A stretch of 64,000 nt of DNA from Alphaproteobacteria bacterium (GCA_020632885.1 JACKEQ010000026.1:21761-85760); one strand, 5' to 3'. Shown: positions 44,599 through 54,400, numbered from the stretch's first letter. Translations and numbers: made by a program. The notes: generated by a model from the sequence alone, not told the origin.

Positions 44599-46464
44599 TC
44601 AGAACCTCAGGCCCGCGAACCAGCCGGGGTGCACCTGGAGACCCCCGCCGTTGGTGGGGATCCTGAGGGTCGGCATGCCTGTGACCCGCGCGTCCGGGGC
44701 CTGCAGGGATGCGTGCCCGCCGAGACTCACCCCCGCGAACACCCCGAGCCGGGGGTGCACGTCCGCCCCCACCTGGGCGCGCAGGGCGGGCACCACCACC
44801 ACCTGCTCGCCGTGCAGGAAGGACGGGAAGTGCGCCAGGGCCGTGACGTCGAGGTCGACGGTGAACGGGCCCCGCCAGAGCGGCCGGATGCCGAGCGACC
44901 CGCCGGCGCTCGAGAGCCCCACGGCGTCGCCGGGGTCGTAGCCGAGGATGACCGACGTGAACCACGACCGCGTGCCCGACTTCAGGCCCACGTTCACGAG
45001 GGAGAGGTCGCTCGACCACACCTCCACATCGAAGATGCCGTCGCGCACGAGGTTCACCAGCCCGATGGGCAGGCCTCGGCCGGTGTCCGCCACGTTCACG
45101 AAGCCCACGGCCACGCCATCCAGCGCGCCGGCGCGGTTGATGGCCCCGAGCTGCACGCCGTCCATCGCGTCCGCGCTGTTCACCACGCCCGTCTGCAGGC
45201 CCGCCAGGGTCCCCGCGCCGTTGTAGACGAAGCCGCCCTGCCAGCCGCGCACCCGGCCCCTCGCGCTGGCCGTGCCGAACGCGAGCTGCACGCCGGTGAC
45301 GTCGCCGCTGTACGCGCTCCCGAACAGCCCGAGCGCCAGCCCGTCCAGGCGGGCCGACCCCGTGACGAGCCCCATGGCCGCGTGGTCCCGGAAGCCCTGG
45401 TCGCGCGGCACGGGCCAGTGCTGCACCACGACCGGCCGCTCGGCGACCGCACCTCCCCGGGCCACGGTGGGCGTGCGGCGCACCGGTCGCAGCGCGTCGA
45501 CGTCGAGCAGGGCGAGCTGCCCGTGCACCAGGTCCAGCCGGCCCTCCAGCGGGTCGGGGTCCGCTTCGACCACGATGCGGTAGCGCCCGGGGGCCAGCCC
45601 GATCTCCAGCAGCCGACCGGCGGGCTTGAACAGCTCGGCGGCCAGGGAGCCGTCCGGGGCCCAGACGTGCACCCGACCCGCGAGGTCCTCGGGGAGCCGG
45701 AGGCCGGAGGTCGTGGACGCGAGGTCCGTGAGCACGAGGTCGCCCGTGCCCGTGAGGTCGAGCTCGTACTGCGGGTGCTGGGTGCCCCGCTGGGTGGACT
45801 CCGTGCGCGAGAGGGTCTCCGCGTGGGCGAAGTCGTAGGCCTCCTGGAGCGTCACGCGCTTGTCCTGGTCGGCGTCGGCCGCCCCGCGCAGGCCGGACAC
45901 GAGCGCGTGGGTGAAGAAGGAACCCCCGATGCGCCCGGCCTCCTGGGACACCTCGTCCGCCGAGGAGGACGTGAGGAAGGCGTGGCCCGCCACCTGGCTC
46001 GAGGTGTCGACGAGGAACGCGGGCACGGGCGCGCCGCCCTTGCGCAGCACGAGGGCGCCGGACGCGCAGGAGTCCAGCACCGCGATGCGCACGTCGGCCC
46101 GGAGGGCGTCGAGGTCCTCGCGGAGGGTCTGGTACCGGTAGCGCTCGCCGCCGAGCAGGAGGCCCTCGCCGTCGCTGTGGCCCGAGTAGTACAGCACGAC
46201 CTCCACGCGTCGGGCGGGTCCCGGGGCCTCCGTCAGCCCGGCGAGCGCGGCCCGGAAGCCGTCCACCGAGGGGTCCGCGAGCATCACCACGTCCGACCGG
46301 GCGACCCCGCCGAGCTCCACGAGCACGTCGGCCATCGCGCGGGCGTCCGCGGTCGCGTAGCGCAGCCGCACACGGTCGGGACCGCCGTCGTTCGCACCCG
46401 CCACGAGGGCCACCCTGCGGGTCGGGGCATCCCCCGCGAGGGCCAGGGACAGCAGCGTGATCAC
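44599..46464 (-). CDS. secreted caspase-like protease with C-terminal barrel-like repeats
   Basis: 621 residues; signal MITLLSLALAGDA. The caspase p20-like domain (about 15-240) has RVALVAGANDGG, catalytic H96 in YYSGHSDGEG and C133 in LDSCASGAL, the peptidase C14 dyad. A middle beta domain (about 255-340, PGRYRIVVEADPD) resembles carbohydrate-binding or PEGA modules. The C-terminal part has repeats such as VQLAFG, VQLGAINRAGALDGVAVGF and GLPIGLVNLV, typical of outer-membrane strand repeats. It is last in a six-gene overlapping operon (ATGA with the upstream gene). Export of a caspase fused to a barrel is unusual. Confidence 0.83.
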   Translation of the reverse strand: MITLLSLALAGDAPTRRVALVAGANDGGPDRVRLRYATADARAMADVLVELGGVARSDVVMLADPSVDGFRAALAGLTEAPGPARRVEVVLYYSGHSDGEGLLLGGERYRYQTLREDLDALRADVRIAVLDSCASGALVLRKGGAPVPAFLVDTSSQVAGHAFLTSSSADEVSQEAGRIGGSFFTHALVSGLRGAADADQDKRVTLQEAYDFAHAETLSRTESTQRGTQHPQYELDLTGTGDLVLTDLASTTSGLRLPEDLAGRVHVWAPDGSLAAELFKPAGRLLEIGLAPGRYRIVVEADPDPLEGRLDLVHGQLALLDVDALRPVRRTPTVARGGAVAERPVVVQHWPVPRDQGFRDHAAMGLVTGSARLDGLALGLFGSAYSGDVTGVQLAFGTASARGRVRGWQGGFVYNGAGTLAGLQTGVVNSADAMDGVQLGAINRAGALDGVAVGFVNVADTGRGLPIGLVNLVRDGIFDVEVWSSDLSLVNVGLKSGTRSWFTSVILGYDPGDAVGLSSAGGSLGIRPLWRGPFTVDLDVTALAHFPSFLHGEQVVVVPALRAQVGADVHPRLGVFAGVSLGGHASLQAPDARVTGMPTLRIPTNGGGLQVHPGWFAGLRF

Positions 46465-47186
46465 GGGGCCTTCCGGAGCAGGAGGGACGTCTGGTGCAGG
46501 GAAACCGGCACGGGTGCGGTGGCGGCGTCGGGACGCGCCGCGAGCGCCCGGGCAGCCGCCAGGGTGGACTCGACGTCGACCGGCGCATCGGACGTCAGCA
46601 GCACGAAGCGCTCGAAGCCCGGCGCGTCGTCGAGCCGGTAGGCCGTCGGGAGCGCGATCGCCCCGTCGGGGTCGAGCTCCGTGCCCTCTCCGGGTGCGGG
46701 CAGGTGCAGGGTGACGACCCCGCGACCGTCCAGGGAGAGGATGACCCCGTGGCGCGCCCCCATCGCGGCGTAGCCGAGCTGCACGACGTCGCCGGGGGCC
46801 AGGGTGTCGTCGGGCCCGAGCCGGCGGTTCCCGTCGGGCTCCTCCCGCACGACGTCCAGGCGCGGGTCGCCCTTCACGCCCACGTAGGTGTGCGTGGGCT
46901 CTGTAGGCGCCAGCAGGACCGGCACGGCCACGAGGGTCACCACGGCCAGCGCGATGCCGGCCACCAGCCAGGGGGTCCGCCGGGGTCCGTCCTCCAGGCG
47001 GCGTCGGAGGGACGCGCCGATGACGCGCGGCGGGTAGCGATCCAGGATGGCCGCGTCGGACGCGCGGAGGGCCTCGAGCCGCTCCATCCCGCCCTCCTCG
47101 GCCTCGAGGGCGGCGAGGATGCGCGCGCGCTCCTCGGGCGTGACGTCGTCGAGGAGCAGCCGCTCCAGCGTGTGGTCCGGGACCAT
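46461..47186 (-). CDS. membrane protein with DUF4384-like domain, candidate anti-sigma factor
   Basis: 241 residues; ATG overlaps the sigma-factor stop (TGATG). The cytosolic N-terminus (LERLLLDDVTPEERARILAAL...MERLEALRAS, about 1-60) is helical, as in anti-sigma domains. One membrane helix follows (about 72-92, WLVAGIALAVVTLVAVPVLL). The periplasmic part (about 98-241) reads as DUF4384-like (GDPRLDVVREEPDG...LAPGDVVQLGY...GVVTLHLPAPGEG). Position directly after an ECF sigma factor and before a caspase-like gene supports a regulatory link. No zinc-binding HxxxCxxC motif is present. Confidence 0.65.
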   Translation of the reverse strand: MVPDHTLERLLLDDVTPEERARILAALEAEEGGMERLEALRASDAAILDRYPPRVIGASLRRRLEDGPRRTPWLVAGIALAVVTLVAVPVLLAPTEPTHTYVGVKGDPRLDVVREEPDGNRRLGPDDTLAPGDVVQLGYAAMGARHGVILSLDGRGVVTLHLPAPGEGTELDPDGAIALPTAYRLDDAPGFERFVLLTSDAPVDVESTLAAARALAARPDAATAPVPVSLHQTSLLLRKAP

Positions 47187-47668
47187 CAGGCCACCCCCTC
47201 GAGCTCGGCGACGTGGGCCTGGAGCAGCCGGAGGCGCTTGCGCACCCCGCTCACGCTCATGCCCACCTCGGCGGCCACCTCGTCCCAGGTCATCCCGTCC
47301 AGCAGGAAGAGGGTCGCGATCACCTGGGTGGACGCGGGCTCCCGGCGGAAGATCCGGTCGAGCGTGACGCGCGCCCAGGCCCGGTCGTCCACGTCCGGCG
47401 CCTCGGCGATGCGCTGGATCAGCGCGTCGTCGGCGTCCTCGGGGCGACGTCTGCGGGTGCGGAGCCGCTTGAGGCAGGTGTGGGTGGCCATCGTGAACAA
47501 CAGCGCCCGCGGGTGCGTGCCCTCCAGGCGGTGTCGGGCGCGCAGCACGCCCACGAACGTCTCCTGCATGGCTTCCAAGGCTTCTTCCTCGTTCCTGAGA
47601 ATCTTGCGGCACCGGCGGAGCACCATGGGCCCGAACGTCCGGTAGAGGTCTTCGGGGTCTACGGGCAC
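47186..47668 (-). CDS. ECF-type RNA polymerase sigma factor
   Basis: 160 residues from GTG at 47668. Region 2 (EDLYRTFGPMVLRRCRKILRNEEEALEAMQETFVGVLRA) and region 4 (TLFLLDGMTWDEVAAEVGMSVSGVRKRLRLLQAHV) are clear; there is no region 1 or 3, as in ECF sigmas. It probably directs transcription of its own operon and of envelope or stress genes. The GTG overlaps the end of the upstream gene by 10 bases and the TGA overlaps the putative anti-sigma start. Confidence 0.9.
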   Translation of the reverse strand: MPVDPEDLYRTFGPMVLRRCRKILRNEEEALEAMQETFVGVLRARHRLEGTHPRALLFTMATHTCLKRLRTRRRRPEDADDALIQRIAEAPDVDDRAWARVTLDRIFRREPASTQVIATLFLLDGMTWDEVAAEVGMSVSGVRKRLRLLQAHVAELEGVA

Positions 47669-48147
47669 GCGGCCCCCAGGCGCGTGGCACCGGTGGGCTC
47701 GGGGCCCAGGTGGCGCTCGAGGAGCACCCCGCGCGGGTGGGCGGACACGTCCAGCCAGGGCATCCCGGGGTCGCTGTGGGCGAGGGCGAGCGCGAAGCGA
47801 CCCTCGGTGTCGACGGGCGGATCGACGACCCAGGTGGGGCCCCCGCGGCCCGGGCTGGACTGGAGGTTGCGGTCGTAGAGGGCGAGCGAGAGGTAGGTGC
47901 GCATCGGGTGGGCCCGGCCGTCGAGGAGGAGGACGGTGCCGGGGGGCACGTCGTACGGCACGTACCGGTAGTGGGCGTCGGGGTTCACGCCCAGCGCGGC
48001 GAGGCGGACGGGCCGCACGACCGTCCCCGGTCGGGGGTCGATCTGCCCGCGCCGCACGGCCCGATGGAGGGACGCGACGGTGATCTGGTGCACCGCGAGC
48101 CACCCGACGAGGCAGATCGTCCCGGCGAAGGCCAGCAGGGCGATCAC
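47659..48147 (-). CDS. single-helix membrane protein in sigma-factor operon
   Basis: 162 residues from GTG at 48147 overlapping the upstream stop (GTGA). One N-terminal helix (VIALLAFAGTICLVGWLAVHQI) is followed by an extracytoplasmic domain with YRYVPYDVPPGTVLLLDG, MRTYLSLALYDRNLQSS and ALALAHSDPGMPWLDVSAHPRG. The YDVPPG... and LALYD pattern recalls beta domains seen in DUF1214-type proteins, but I am not sure. It ends overlapping the sigma-factor gene. Confidence 0.5.
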   Translation of the reverse strand: MIALLAFAGTICLVGWLAVHQITVASLHRAVRRGQIDPRPGTVVRPVRLAALGVNPDAHYRYVPYDVPPGTVLLLDGRAHPMRTYLSLALYDRNLQSSPGRGGPTWVVDPPVDTEGRFALALAHSDPGMPWLDVSAHPRGVLLERHLGPEPTGATRLGAACP

Positions 48148-48830
48148 GGGAGCACCCGGGGCTCGGGTCCACCGGCCCAGGGACGGTAGGCGCGCACGGA
48201 CAGCAGGTACCGGCCCGGCGGCACCTCGAGGGTCACACGGGCCCCGCCGGACAGGTAGCTCGGGCGGAGGTCCTCCCAGGAGACCCGCGCCACCGGGCGC
48301 AGCGCGAGGTCGTAGAGCACAGCGCTCACGGGCCCGTCGGCCGCGCGGGGGAGGTCGACGTCCAGAGGCCCATGGGGTCGGACCCGGAAGAGGTGCGTGC
48401 GGGCGGCCGGGTTGTCGCCGAGCACCCGGAACCACGGCCGGCGGAGGGTGATGGCGGACGGCCGGCGACCCCAGGCCGCGAAGAGGGCGAGGAGGGCGAG
48501 CCCCCAGGCCGTCAGCCCTGCGAGCGCGCCGGCCAGCACGGCGGATCCACCACCTCCGGACGCCGCTGCGATGGCGGCGCAGCCGAGCAACCCGACGGCC
48601 TCCTCAGCGAGGGGAGACGCGCAAGACCGGTCGGGGCGCGAGCGGCTCCAGAGCAGGACACCGACCAGCGCGACCACGGCGGGCACCGCCCGGATCCCGC
48701 CCACCCCGACGGCCACGGGCACCGCGAGCCACCGGGCGGCCACCAGCACGGCGGGCAGCGCGCGGAGGGCCACGTCCAGGGCGCGGCTGTCGCCCACGAG
48801 CAGGTGGAGAGGCAGGGGAGGCGGGGTCAC
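48144..48830 (-). CDS. multi-pass membrane protein with C-terminal beta domain
   Basis: 228 residues from GTG at 48830 overlapping the sulfotransferase stop (GTGA). About three to four N-terminal hydrophobic segments (LPAVLVAARWLAVPVAVGVG, AVPAVVALVGVLLW, AVGLLGCAAIAAASGG, LAGALAGLTAWGLALLALFA) precede a C-terminal domain (about 145-228, HLFRVRPHGPLDVDLPRAAD ... EVPPGRYLLSVRAYRPW). The domain resembles the soluble part of the next gene, so the two may be related or paired. Function unknown. Confidence 0.5.
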   Translation of the reverse strand: MTPPPLPLHLLVGDSRALDVALRALPAVLVAARWLAVPVAVGVGGIRAVPAVVALVGVLLWSRSRPDRSCASPLAEEAVGLLGCAAIAAASGGGGSAVLAGALAGLTAWGLALLALFAAWGRRPSAITLRRPWFRVLGDNPAARTHLFRVRPHGPLDVDLPRAADGPVSAVLYDLALRPVARVSWEDLRPSYLSGGARVTLEVPPGRYLLSVRAYRPWAGGPEPRVLP

Positions 48831-50092
48831 ACGGGCTCCGGTCGGACGTCGAAGCGGTCCATGTAGGCCGCGAAACGCTCGCGCAGGCTGTCCGGCGAGT
48901 AGCCCCAGGCCGACAGATCGTAGCGGTGCCGGCCGTGCTTGTTCGCCGGGTGACGGTCCAGGAAGCCCTGGAGCGCGGCCCGAACCTCCGGGTCCCAGCG
49001 GAGACCGGCCCGGGTGACGATCCTCTCGGCCACACCGAGGGGATCGGAGGTGAGCTCGCGGTACCCCACGTCCACGAACCTGGCGGGATCCGCCGTGCGC
49101 CGGAGGTCCACGCTGCGGTCCGCGCCCTTCGCGATGGCGCCCACCAGCGCGTCCGACGTGCGCTGGAAGTCCACGTGGTTCGAGGTGAGGTGGTGGGTCA
49201 TCCCGAGCATGCTGCCCACCGACGGCACGACCTTCGCGGGATCCCGGTGGAGCTGGACGATCAGGGCCTCGGGCAGGACGTCGTGGGTCTCGCGGATGGC
49301 CGTGAAGTGCCCGGGCGCCTTGAGCACCCAGTGGGTCCCGGGGAGCTGGTGCTGCAGGAGCTGGAGCGACTCGCGGAGGTAGGTGTAGGCGCGGGTCCCG
49401 TCCTGGCGGACCAGCCAGTCGCCATAGCTGTACACGGGCCAGATGCTCCACCACTGCAGCCCCATGAACGTAGGCAGCATCAGGTAGGTGCACTCCACGG
49501 GCAGGCGGGCGCCCGTCTCGTGGAGGACCTTCATCCGTGGGAGCAGCGCGTCGGTGGCCCAGGCGGTGCGGGACGCCGCGCGCACCCGACCGGCGTCTCC
49601 ACCGCCCGCCCAGACCTCCGCGGAGGGCGGCGGGAACGGCTGCATCGCGAGCCAGAGCGGCAGGGACATCGCGTCGGGATGGCTGGCGAGGAGCCGCTGG
49701 AGCAGGGTGGAGCCCGTGCGTGGCGGGGAGGCGATGACTATCGGCCGGCGCAGGGGGGCGGTGAGCGCCTCGGGCGTCCTGCGGGCCGCCTCCACCCTCT
49801 GCAGGTGGTTGGAGAGCGCGCGGATCATGGCGCCGCGGGCCATCGTGCGCCCCAGCAGGTTCAGGCGGGCGTCGTCGCGGGCGGAGTCGAGGAAGCGGTC
49901 GAACGCGTCGTGGAAGGGCCAGGCGCCCCAGTCCGAGAGCCCCGTGCGCCGCTCGGCCGCCGCCATCAGGTGGCCCTTCCGGAGCGGGACGGTCAGCGCG
50001 TTGGTGGCCTGGAGGCTCTCGCTCCAGTGGGTGAGCCTACAGGCCCAGGGGTGGACGCCCGCCGCCAGGGCGAGCTCGGGGTGCGCGGCCAT
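48827..50092 (-). CDS. sulfotransferase family protein
   Basis: 421 residues from ATG at 50092 (GGAGGCCGGC upstream); TTG at 50125 is a less likely start. The PAPS 5'-phosphosulfate loop is PPRTGSTLLQRLL (about 123-135), and the 3'-phosphate region appears as LIVQLHRDPAKVVPSVGSM. Family members move sulfate from PAPS to hydroxyl groups of glycans, lipids or proteins. First gene of the operon with the ECF sigma factor and caspase-like protein, which suggests a modified surface molecule as target or signal. No signal peptide, so cytosolic. Confidence 0.85.
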   Translation of the reverse strand: MAAHPELALAAGVHPWACRLTHWSESLQATNALTVPLRKGHLMAAAERRTGLSDWGAWPFHDAFDRFLDSARDDARLNLLGRTMARGAMIRALSNHLQRVEAARRTPEALTAPLRRPIVIASPPRTGSTLLQRLLASHPDAMSLPLWLAMQPFPPPSAEVWAGGGDAGRVRAASRTAWATDALLPRMKVLHETGARLPVECTYLMLPTFMGLQWWSIWPVYSYGDWLVRQDGTRAYTYLRESLQLLQHQLPGTHWVLKAPGHFTAIRETHDVLPEALIVQLHRDPAKVVPSVGSMLGMTHHLTSNHVDFQRTSDALVGAIAKGADRSVDLRRTADPARFVDVGYRELTSDPLGVAERIVTRAGLRWDPEVRAALQGFLDRHPANKHGRHRYDLSAWGYSPDSLRERFAAYMDRFDVRPEPV

Positions 50093-50119
50093 GCCGGCCT
50101 CCTCGGTGGGGTTCGGAGA

Positions 50120-50203
50120 GGTCAATCCCGGGGGGCGCCGGAGCTGTCACCGGAGCTCCGAGAAATCTGCCGGTGACAGCGCGGAGGCCCGTCGGGATTG
50201 ACC
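50120..50203. promoter_or_regulatory. large co-centred palindrome between divergent genes
   Basis: Two perfect inverted repeats share one centre (50161.5): outer GGTCAATCCCG/CGGGATTGACC (50120-50130, 50193-50203) and inner CTGTCACCGG/CCGGTGACAG (50144-50153, 50170-50179). About 28 of 34 bases match across the whole arms. It lies 28 bases upstream of the sulfotransferase ATG and 23 bases before the plus-strand gene. A dimer or tetramer operator, or a cruciform-forming site, for the sigma/caspase operon is the likely reading. Confidence 0.6.
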
Positions 50204-50225
50204 CTCACGTCACCCTGGAGGTCCC

Positions 50226-50945
50226 GTGCTCCCGTTCTTCGCGCTCGCCCATGCCGCCCCCGTCGATCTGCTGGAGGGCACCTGGGCCCTCGAGATGCAC
50301 GCCGTCTCCGCGGCCCGCGTCGCCGTGTTCGGCGACGTGCGCAGCGTCACCCGCACCGCCGTGCTCGTCCGCGTCGAGCGCGACGGAGACGGCTGGGTGC
50401 ACGATCACCGGACCTGCGGGTCGTCCATCGAGGGCGGACCCCTGGTGCGCACGCGGATCCCGGCCGCGTACTTCGATGCCGTGCGCCCCAAGCGCCTGGC
50501 CCCCAGCGTGGAGGTCGACCCCGACACGGGCACACCCCGCTACCGCGTCGACCTGGAGCGGTTCACCGGGGGATGGGACCCGTCGGCGTGCGAGCGCGTG
50601 CCGGCCGAGGCCGACGACCCGTGCGTACGGGACTGGGACGGCGACGGGAAGCCCGGCATCACCATCGAGGTGAAGGCACCCCTGCTGCCCTGGGCCGAGG
50701 TGTACGTGGCCCAGCAGACCCACCCGCGGCTGGATGGACACCTCGTGTCACCGGACCTCATCGCGGGTCGTCTGCGGGTGGGCGAGCTCGACAATCGCGT
50801 GCTGGGCGCATCGAGCCCGCTGTTCCACGCCACACCCGACGTGCGGTCCGTGGATGCCGCGTCCACGTTCCGGATGGAGCGCGTGGAGGACGGTGCGTCG
50901 TGCGCGGACGTCCTCGAGCGCACCGGGATCGCAGACGCGCGGTGA
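50226..50945 (+). CDS. secreted protein of unknown function
   Basis: 239 residues from GTG at 50226, with CTGGAGG upstream. Signal MLPFFALAHA. The mature protein is beta-rich with several Cys (HDHRTCGSS, SACERVP, DPCVRDWDGDGKPG, GASCADVLE). VRDWDGDGKPGITIE resembles a calcium-binding loop of the dockerin/EF-hand type. It is divergent from the sulfotransferase operon across the palindrome and its stop abuts the convergent peroxiredoxin stop. No family recognised. Confidence 0.6.
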   Translation: MLPFFALAHAAPVDLLEGTWALEMHAVSAARVAVFGDVRSVTRTAVLVRVERDGDGWVHDHRTCGSSIEGGPLVRTRIPAAYFDAVRPKRLAPSVEVDPDTGTPRYRVDLERFTGGWDPSACERVPAEADDPCVRDWDGDGKPGITIEVKAPLLPWAEVYVAQQTHPRLDGHLVSPDLIAGRLRVGELDNRVLGASSPLFHATPDVRSVDAASTFRMERVEDGASCADVLERTGIADAR

Positions 50946-51425
50946 TCAGCCCAGGATCTGGGCGATCGAGGGCGCCAGGCTGCAGGACAGCCCGAAGCCG
51001 TCGGGCTCCACCTGCAGGTGGGTGACCACGCCGTCCTCGATGATCATCGCGTAGCGCTGGGACCGCGTGCCCCCGAGGGCGGCGGCCTCCACCTGCAGGC
51101 CGAGGGCCTTCGTGAACGAGGCGTCCGGGTCGGCCAGCATGCGCACCTTGCCGGCCGCGTCGTGGGCCTTGCCCCAGGCGTCCATCACGAAGGCGTCGTT
51201 CACCGCGACGCACGCGATGCTGTCGACACCCTTGTCGCGGAGGGCCTGGTGGTCGGCGATGTAGCCGGGGAGGTGCGTGCGATCACAGCCGGGCGTGAAC
51301 GCGCCGGGGACGGCGAACAGGACGTGCTTGCCGGAGCCGAACGCCACGGCGGGGTCGACGGTGGTCTTGGGGGTGCCCTCGTGGAGGGTGGCGTGGGGGA
51401 GGGACTGACCGACCTGGATGGACAT
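50946..51425 (-). CDS. peroxiredoxin, Prx5/AHP1 type
   Basis: 159 residues. Thioredoxin-fold peroxidase of the Prx5 group with peroxidatic C47 in PGAFTPGCDRTHLPGY, the usual PGAFTPxC signature at the usual position. Further Cys at 71 and 147; C147 lies close to the resolving Cys position of atypical two-Cys Prx5 enzymes, so an internal disulfide is possible. Cytosolic reduction of hydrogen or organic peroxides is expected. It lies 26 bases after the large kinase gene on the same strand (AAGGAGTCCCC before the ATG), so it may be co-transcribed. Confidence 0.93.
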   Translation of the reverse strand: MSIQVGQSLPHATLHEGTPKTTVDPAVAFGSGKHVLFAVPGAFTPGCDRTHLPGYIADHQALRDKGVDSIACVAVNDAFVMDAWGKAHDAAGKVRMLADPDASFTKALGLQVEAAALGGTRSQRYAMIIEDGVVTHLQVEPDGFGLSCSLAPSIAQILG

Positions 51426-51451
51426 CTGGGGACTCCTTCATGAGATGGCGG

Positions 51452-54400
51452 TCATGTATCTCGTGGGCGGAGGTGCTCGCGGAGACTCTCGCGTCGCGCG
51501 GAGGGAGGCTCCCGGTCGAGGGCGGTGAGCAGGAGCCGACGGGCCATCGGATCGGTGAGCGGGGGCGCCGTGGAGCGGAGGCGCTCCCAGAGCGTGCCGG
51601 GCCGGTCGAGCCGCGAGGCCAGCAGCACCGCCACGAAGCCCGGCAGCACGCGGGTATCGCCCTCCGCCACCGCGGCGGTCACCACCGCCCGGGACTCCAG
51701 GCCCGCCTCGCGCAGGTCGCCGCGCCCGAGCAGCGCGAGCATGCGGTTGTAGACGGGGATGAAGCTCCAGCGGCCACGGGTGTGCTCCAGGTGCGCGAGG
51801 GCGGCGTCCCAGTCGCCCCGCTGGAGCTGGCTGTGGGCGAGATCGATGTGGAGCGTCGCGCGGATCATGGGGTCCGTGACGCGCTCGAGGGCGGCGGCAC
51901 GCAGGGCGTGCGCTTCCGCCTCGCGTACATGGCAGGCGGTCTCCAGCCAGACCAGCGTGTCGTGGTGGTGGGCGCAGGCCGGGTGGTCGGGGTCCAGGCG
52001 CGCGAGAGCGTCCTGCACGAGCGCCAGGGTCGCGGCGAGCTCGGCCCGTCGGCCCGTGAGTGCGAGGAACATCGCGATCCTGGCGGTGGGATCGAGGCAT
52101 GCGGTCGCACGGGACAGGAGGAGCTCGGTGGGCTGGGCGCCGGCCTGGCGGTGGATCCAGCGGGCGAGGGCGCGGTCGGCCATCGGGTCGTCGGAGAGGG
52201 CGAGGGCCCGGGTGCGCCGGACGTCCAGGGTCGCCAGGCGGCACCAGCGGCGCAGGACCGGGTCGTCCACCAGGTGCACGTCGAGGTGGAGCTCGAGGTC
52301 CCGCGCGATGTCGTCGTCCACGACGTCGCCGCGGGCATCCAGGGTGCGCACCGCGTCCACCGCGGCCTCCCGGGTGCCCCGCGCCCGGACGGTGTGGAAG
52401 AGGCGCTGGTCGACCCGCGAGGCGTGCTCCGCGAGCGAGGCGTGCTCCTCCGGTGTCCCCTGCCGCCCCAGGAGGTCCATGAGCACCGCCGGCATCGCCC
52501 AGGTGTCGTTCACCCCGTTGGCCACGCGCTCCAGGGGGCCGCTGCAGCCCCAGGCGGCCGCGGTGGCGCGCAGGTCGCGGCCCGGGACCTTCCGGCCCGC
52601 GAGGGCCGTGAGCCGCGCCAGCTCCCGGAGGTCGGGGGACGCCCGATCCAGCATGCGGGTCCACCAGGCCAGCGCCCGCGGGGCCGTCCTGCCGGGTGGG
52701 CCGCGCAGCACGAGCCGATCGCGGCGCATGTGCACGCCGGGGTCGTCGAGCCAGTCCTCGAGGACCGCGAGGGCGAGGGCCGGGATGCCCAGCCCGGCGA
52801 GGGCGGCCGACGCGGCGACCCTCGGCGCGAGCAGGATGCGTGTGTGGAGCACCCACCAGGTGAGCTCCGGGCCCAACGGGACCAGCGCCACCGTCGGGAC
52901 GCCCTCGGGCGCCCGCCCGCGCCACACGAACAGCCAGGGCTCGTCGTGGGCCGGGACGTGCTCGTCGCCGGTGACGTCCACGATGGCCAGCCGGCCGGCC
53001 TGCGGGGTGTCTGTCGGGTGGAGCCCGAGCCGGTGGGCCGCCTGGTGCGCCCAGCGCAGCAGCAGCCGGCGGCCGTGACCCGACGGGCCCGTCAGGCAGA
53101 CGGCACGGCTCCGGTGCTCGGCGACCACGGCCTCCACGAGGGCCCACAGCGCCTCCTGGGCCGCCCGCTGGCCGAGGAGCTCCGGATCGCCGTGGTGGAG
53201 CAGGCTGTGGGTGGGGACGCCCGGCCGCCAGGGGTCTGCGGTCCAGGGGAAGGCCACGGGTGCACCCAGGGCCGCCCTGGCGTCGGCGGCGCTCCGGAAG
53301 CGGTCCTCGGGACGCTTGGCCAGGCACCGCGAGAGCCACCCGGACAGCTCGGGGGGCATGGGGTGGGTGGGCTCGAAGCGGGGGAGCGGGGCGTCCCGGT
53401 GGGCGGCGGCGAGCTGCGCCAGGCTGCCGAGGAACGGGGGTGCGCCCGTCGCGAGGGCCCAGGCCACGCACCCCAGCGCGTAGAGGTCGGCCTCGAGGCC
53501 GATGGTCCCGCCCACGAACTGCTCGGGGGCCATGTAGGTCGGGGTGCCCGCGAGGCGGTCGAACCCCAGCGAGGCCACTCCGAAGTCCGAGAGGCGCACC
53601 TCGCCCGTGGAGCTGACGAGCACGTTGGAGGGCTTCAGGTCGCGGTGCAGGACGCCCTGGGCATGGGCGTACCCGAGGGCGTCGAGGAGATCGAGGAGCA
53701 CGGTCCGGAGGGTCGTCCAGTCCATCTCTCCCTGGACCTCCGCGAGGGTCCGGGGCTCCAGGAGCTCCATGACGATGGCCGGCGTCCCGGCCTCCACGGC
53801 ACCGTGGGCCTGCAGCGCGGTGAGCCCGTCCACGTGCAGCAGATCGAGCACCTGGACGATGTGCGGGTGCCGCATCCCGGCGACGATCTCCGCCTCGCGA
53901 CCGAACCCCGCGAAACCGGCGGCCGCCTGCACGACCTTCACGGCCACGGGGAGGCCCGTGAGCCTGTGGCTCCCGCGCCAGACGGTTCCCATCCCGCCCT
54001 GGGCGAGCGGGGCGTCGAGCACGTAGGGTCCCAGCGCGATGGGCTGGGCATCGAGCCGGCGGACGGCCTCCTCGCAGGCGGACAGCACGCTCGGCACGCG
54101 GGTGGCGAGCGCGCGCAGCCAGGTCGTCGTGCACCAGGGGTCGCCGGGCTCCCCGGTGGGAAGGCCCACCTCCGCCATGGGCACGGTGAGGGTGAGGGAC
54201 CGCGCGCGGAGGTCGAGGTTGGCGGCGCACCAGAGCACCTCCTCCACGTCCGCGACCGCAGCGGCGAGCCGGCCCCGGAGCATCATCCAGGCGGACCCGA
54301 GGTAGCCGGGCAGGCTCCGGAGCTCGGGGGCGACGGCGTCCAGGCGGGCCCGTGCGTCGTCGAGCTCCCCCTGGTCGAGGTCGACCCGCGCGAGCTCCAG

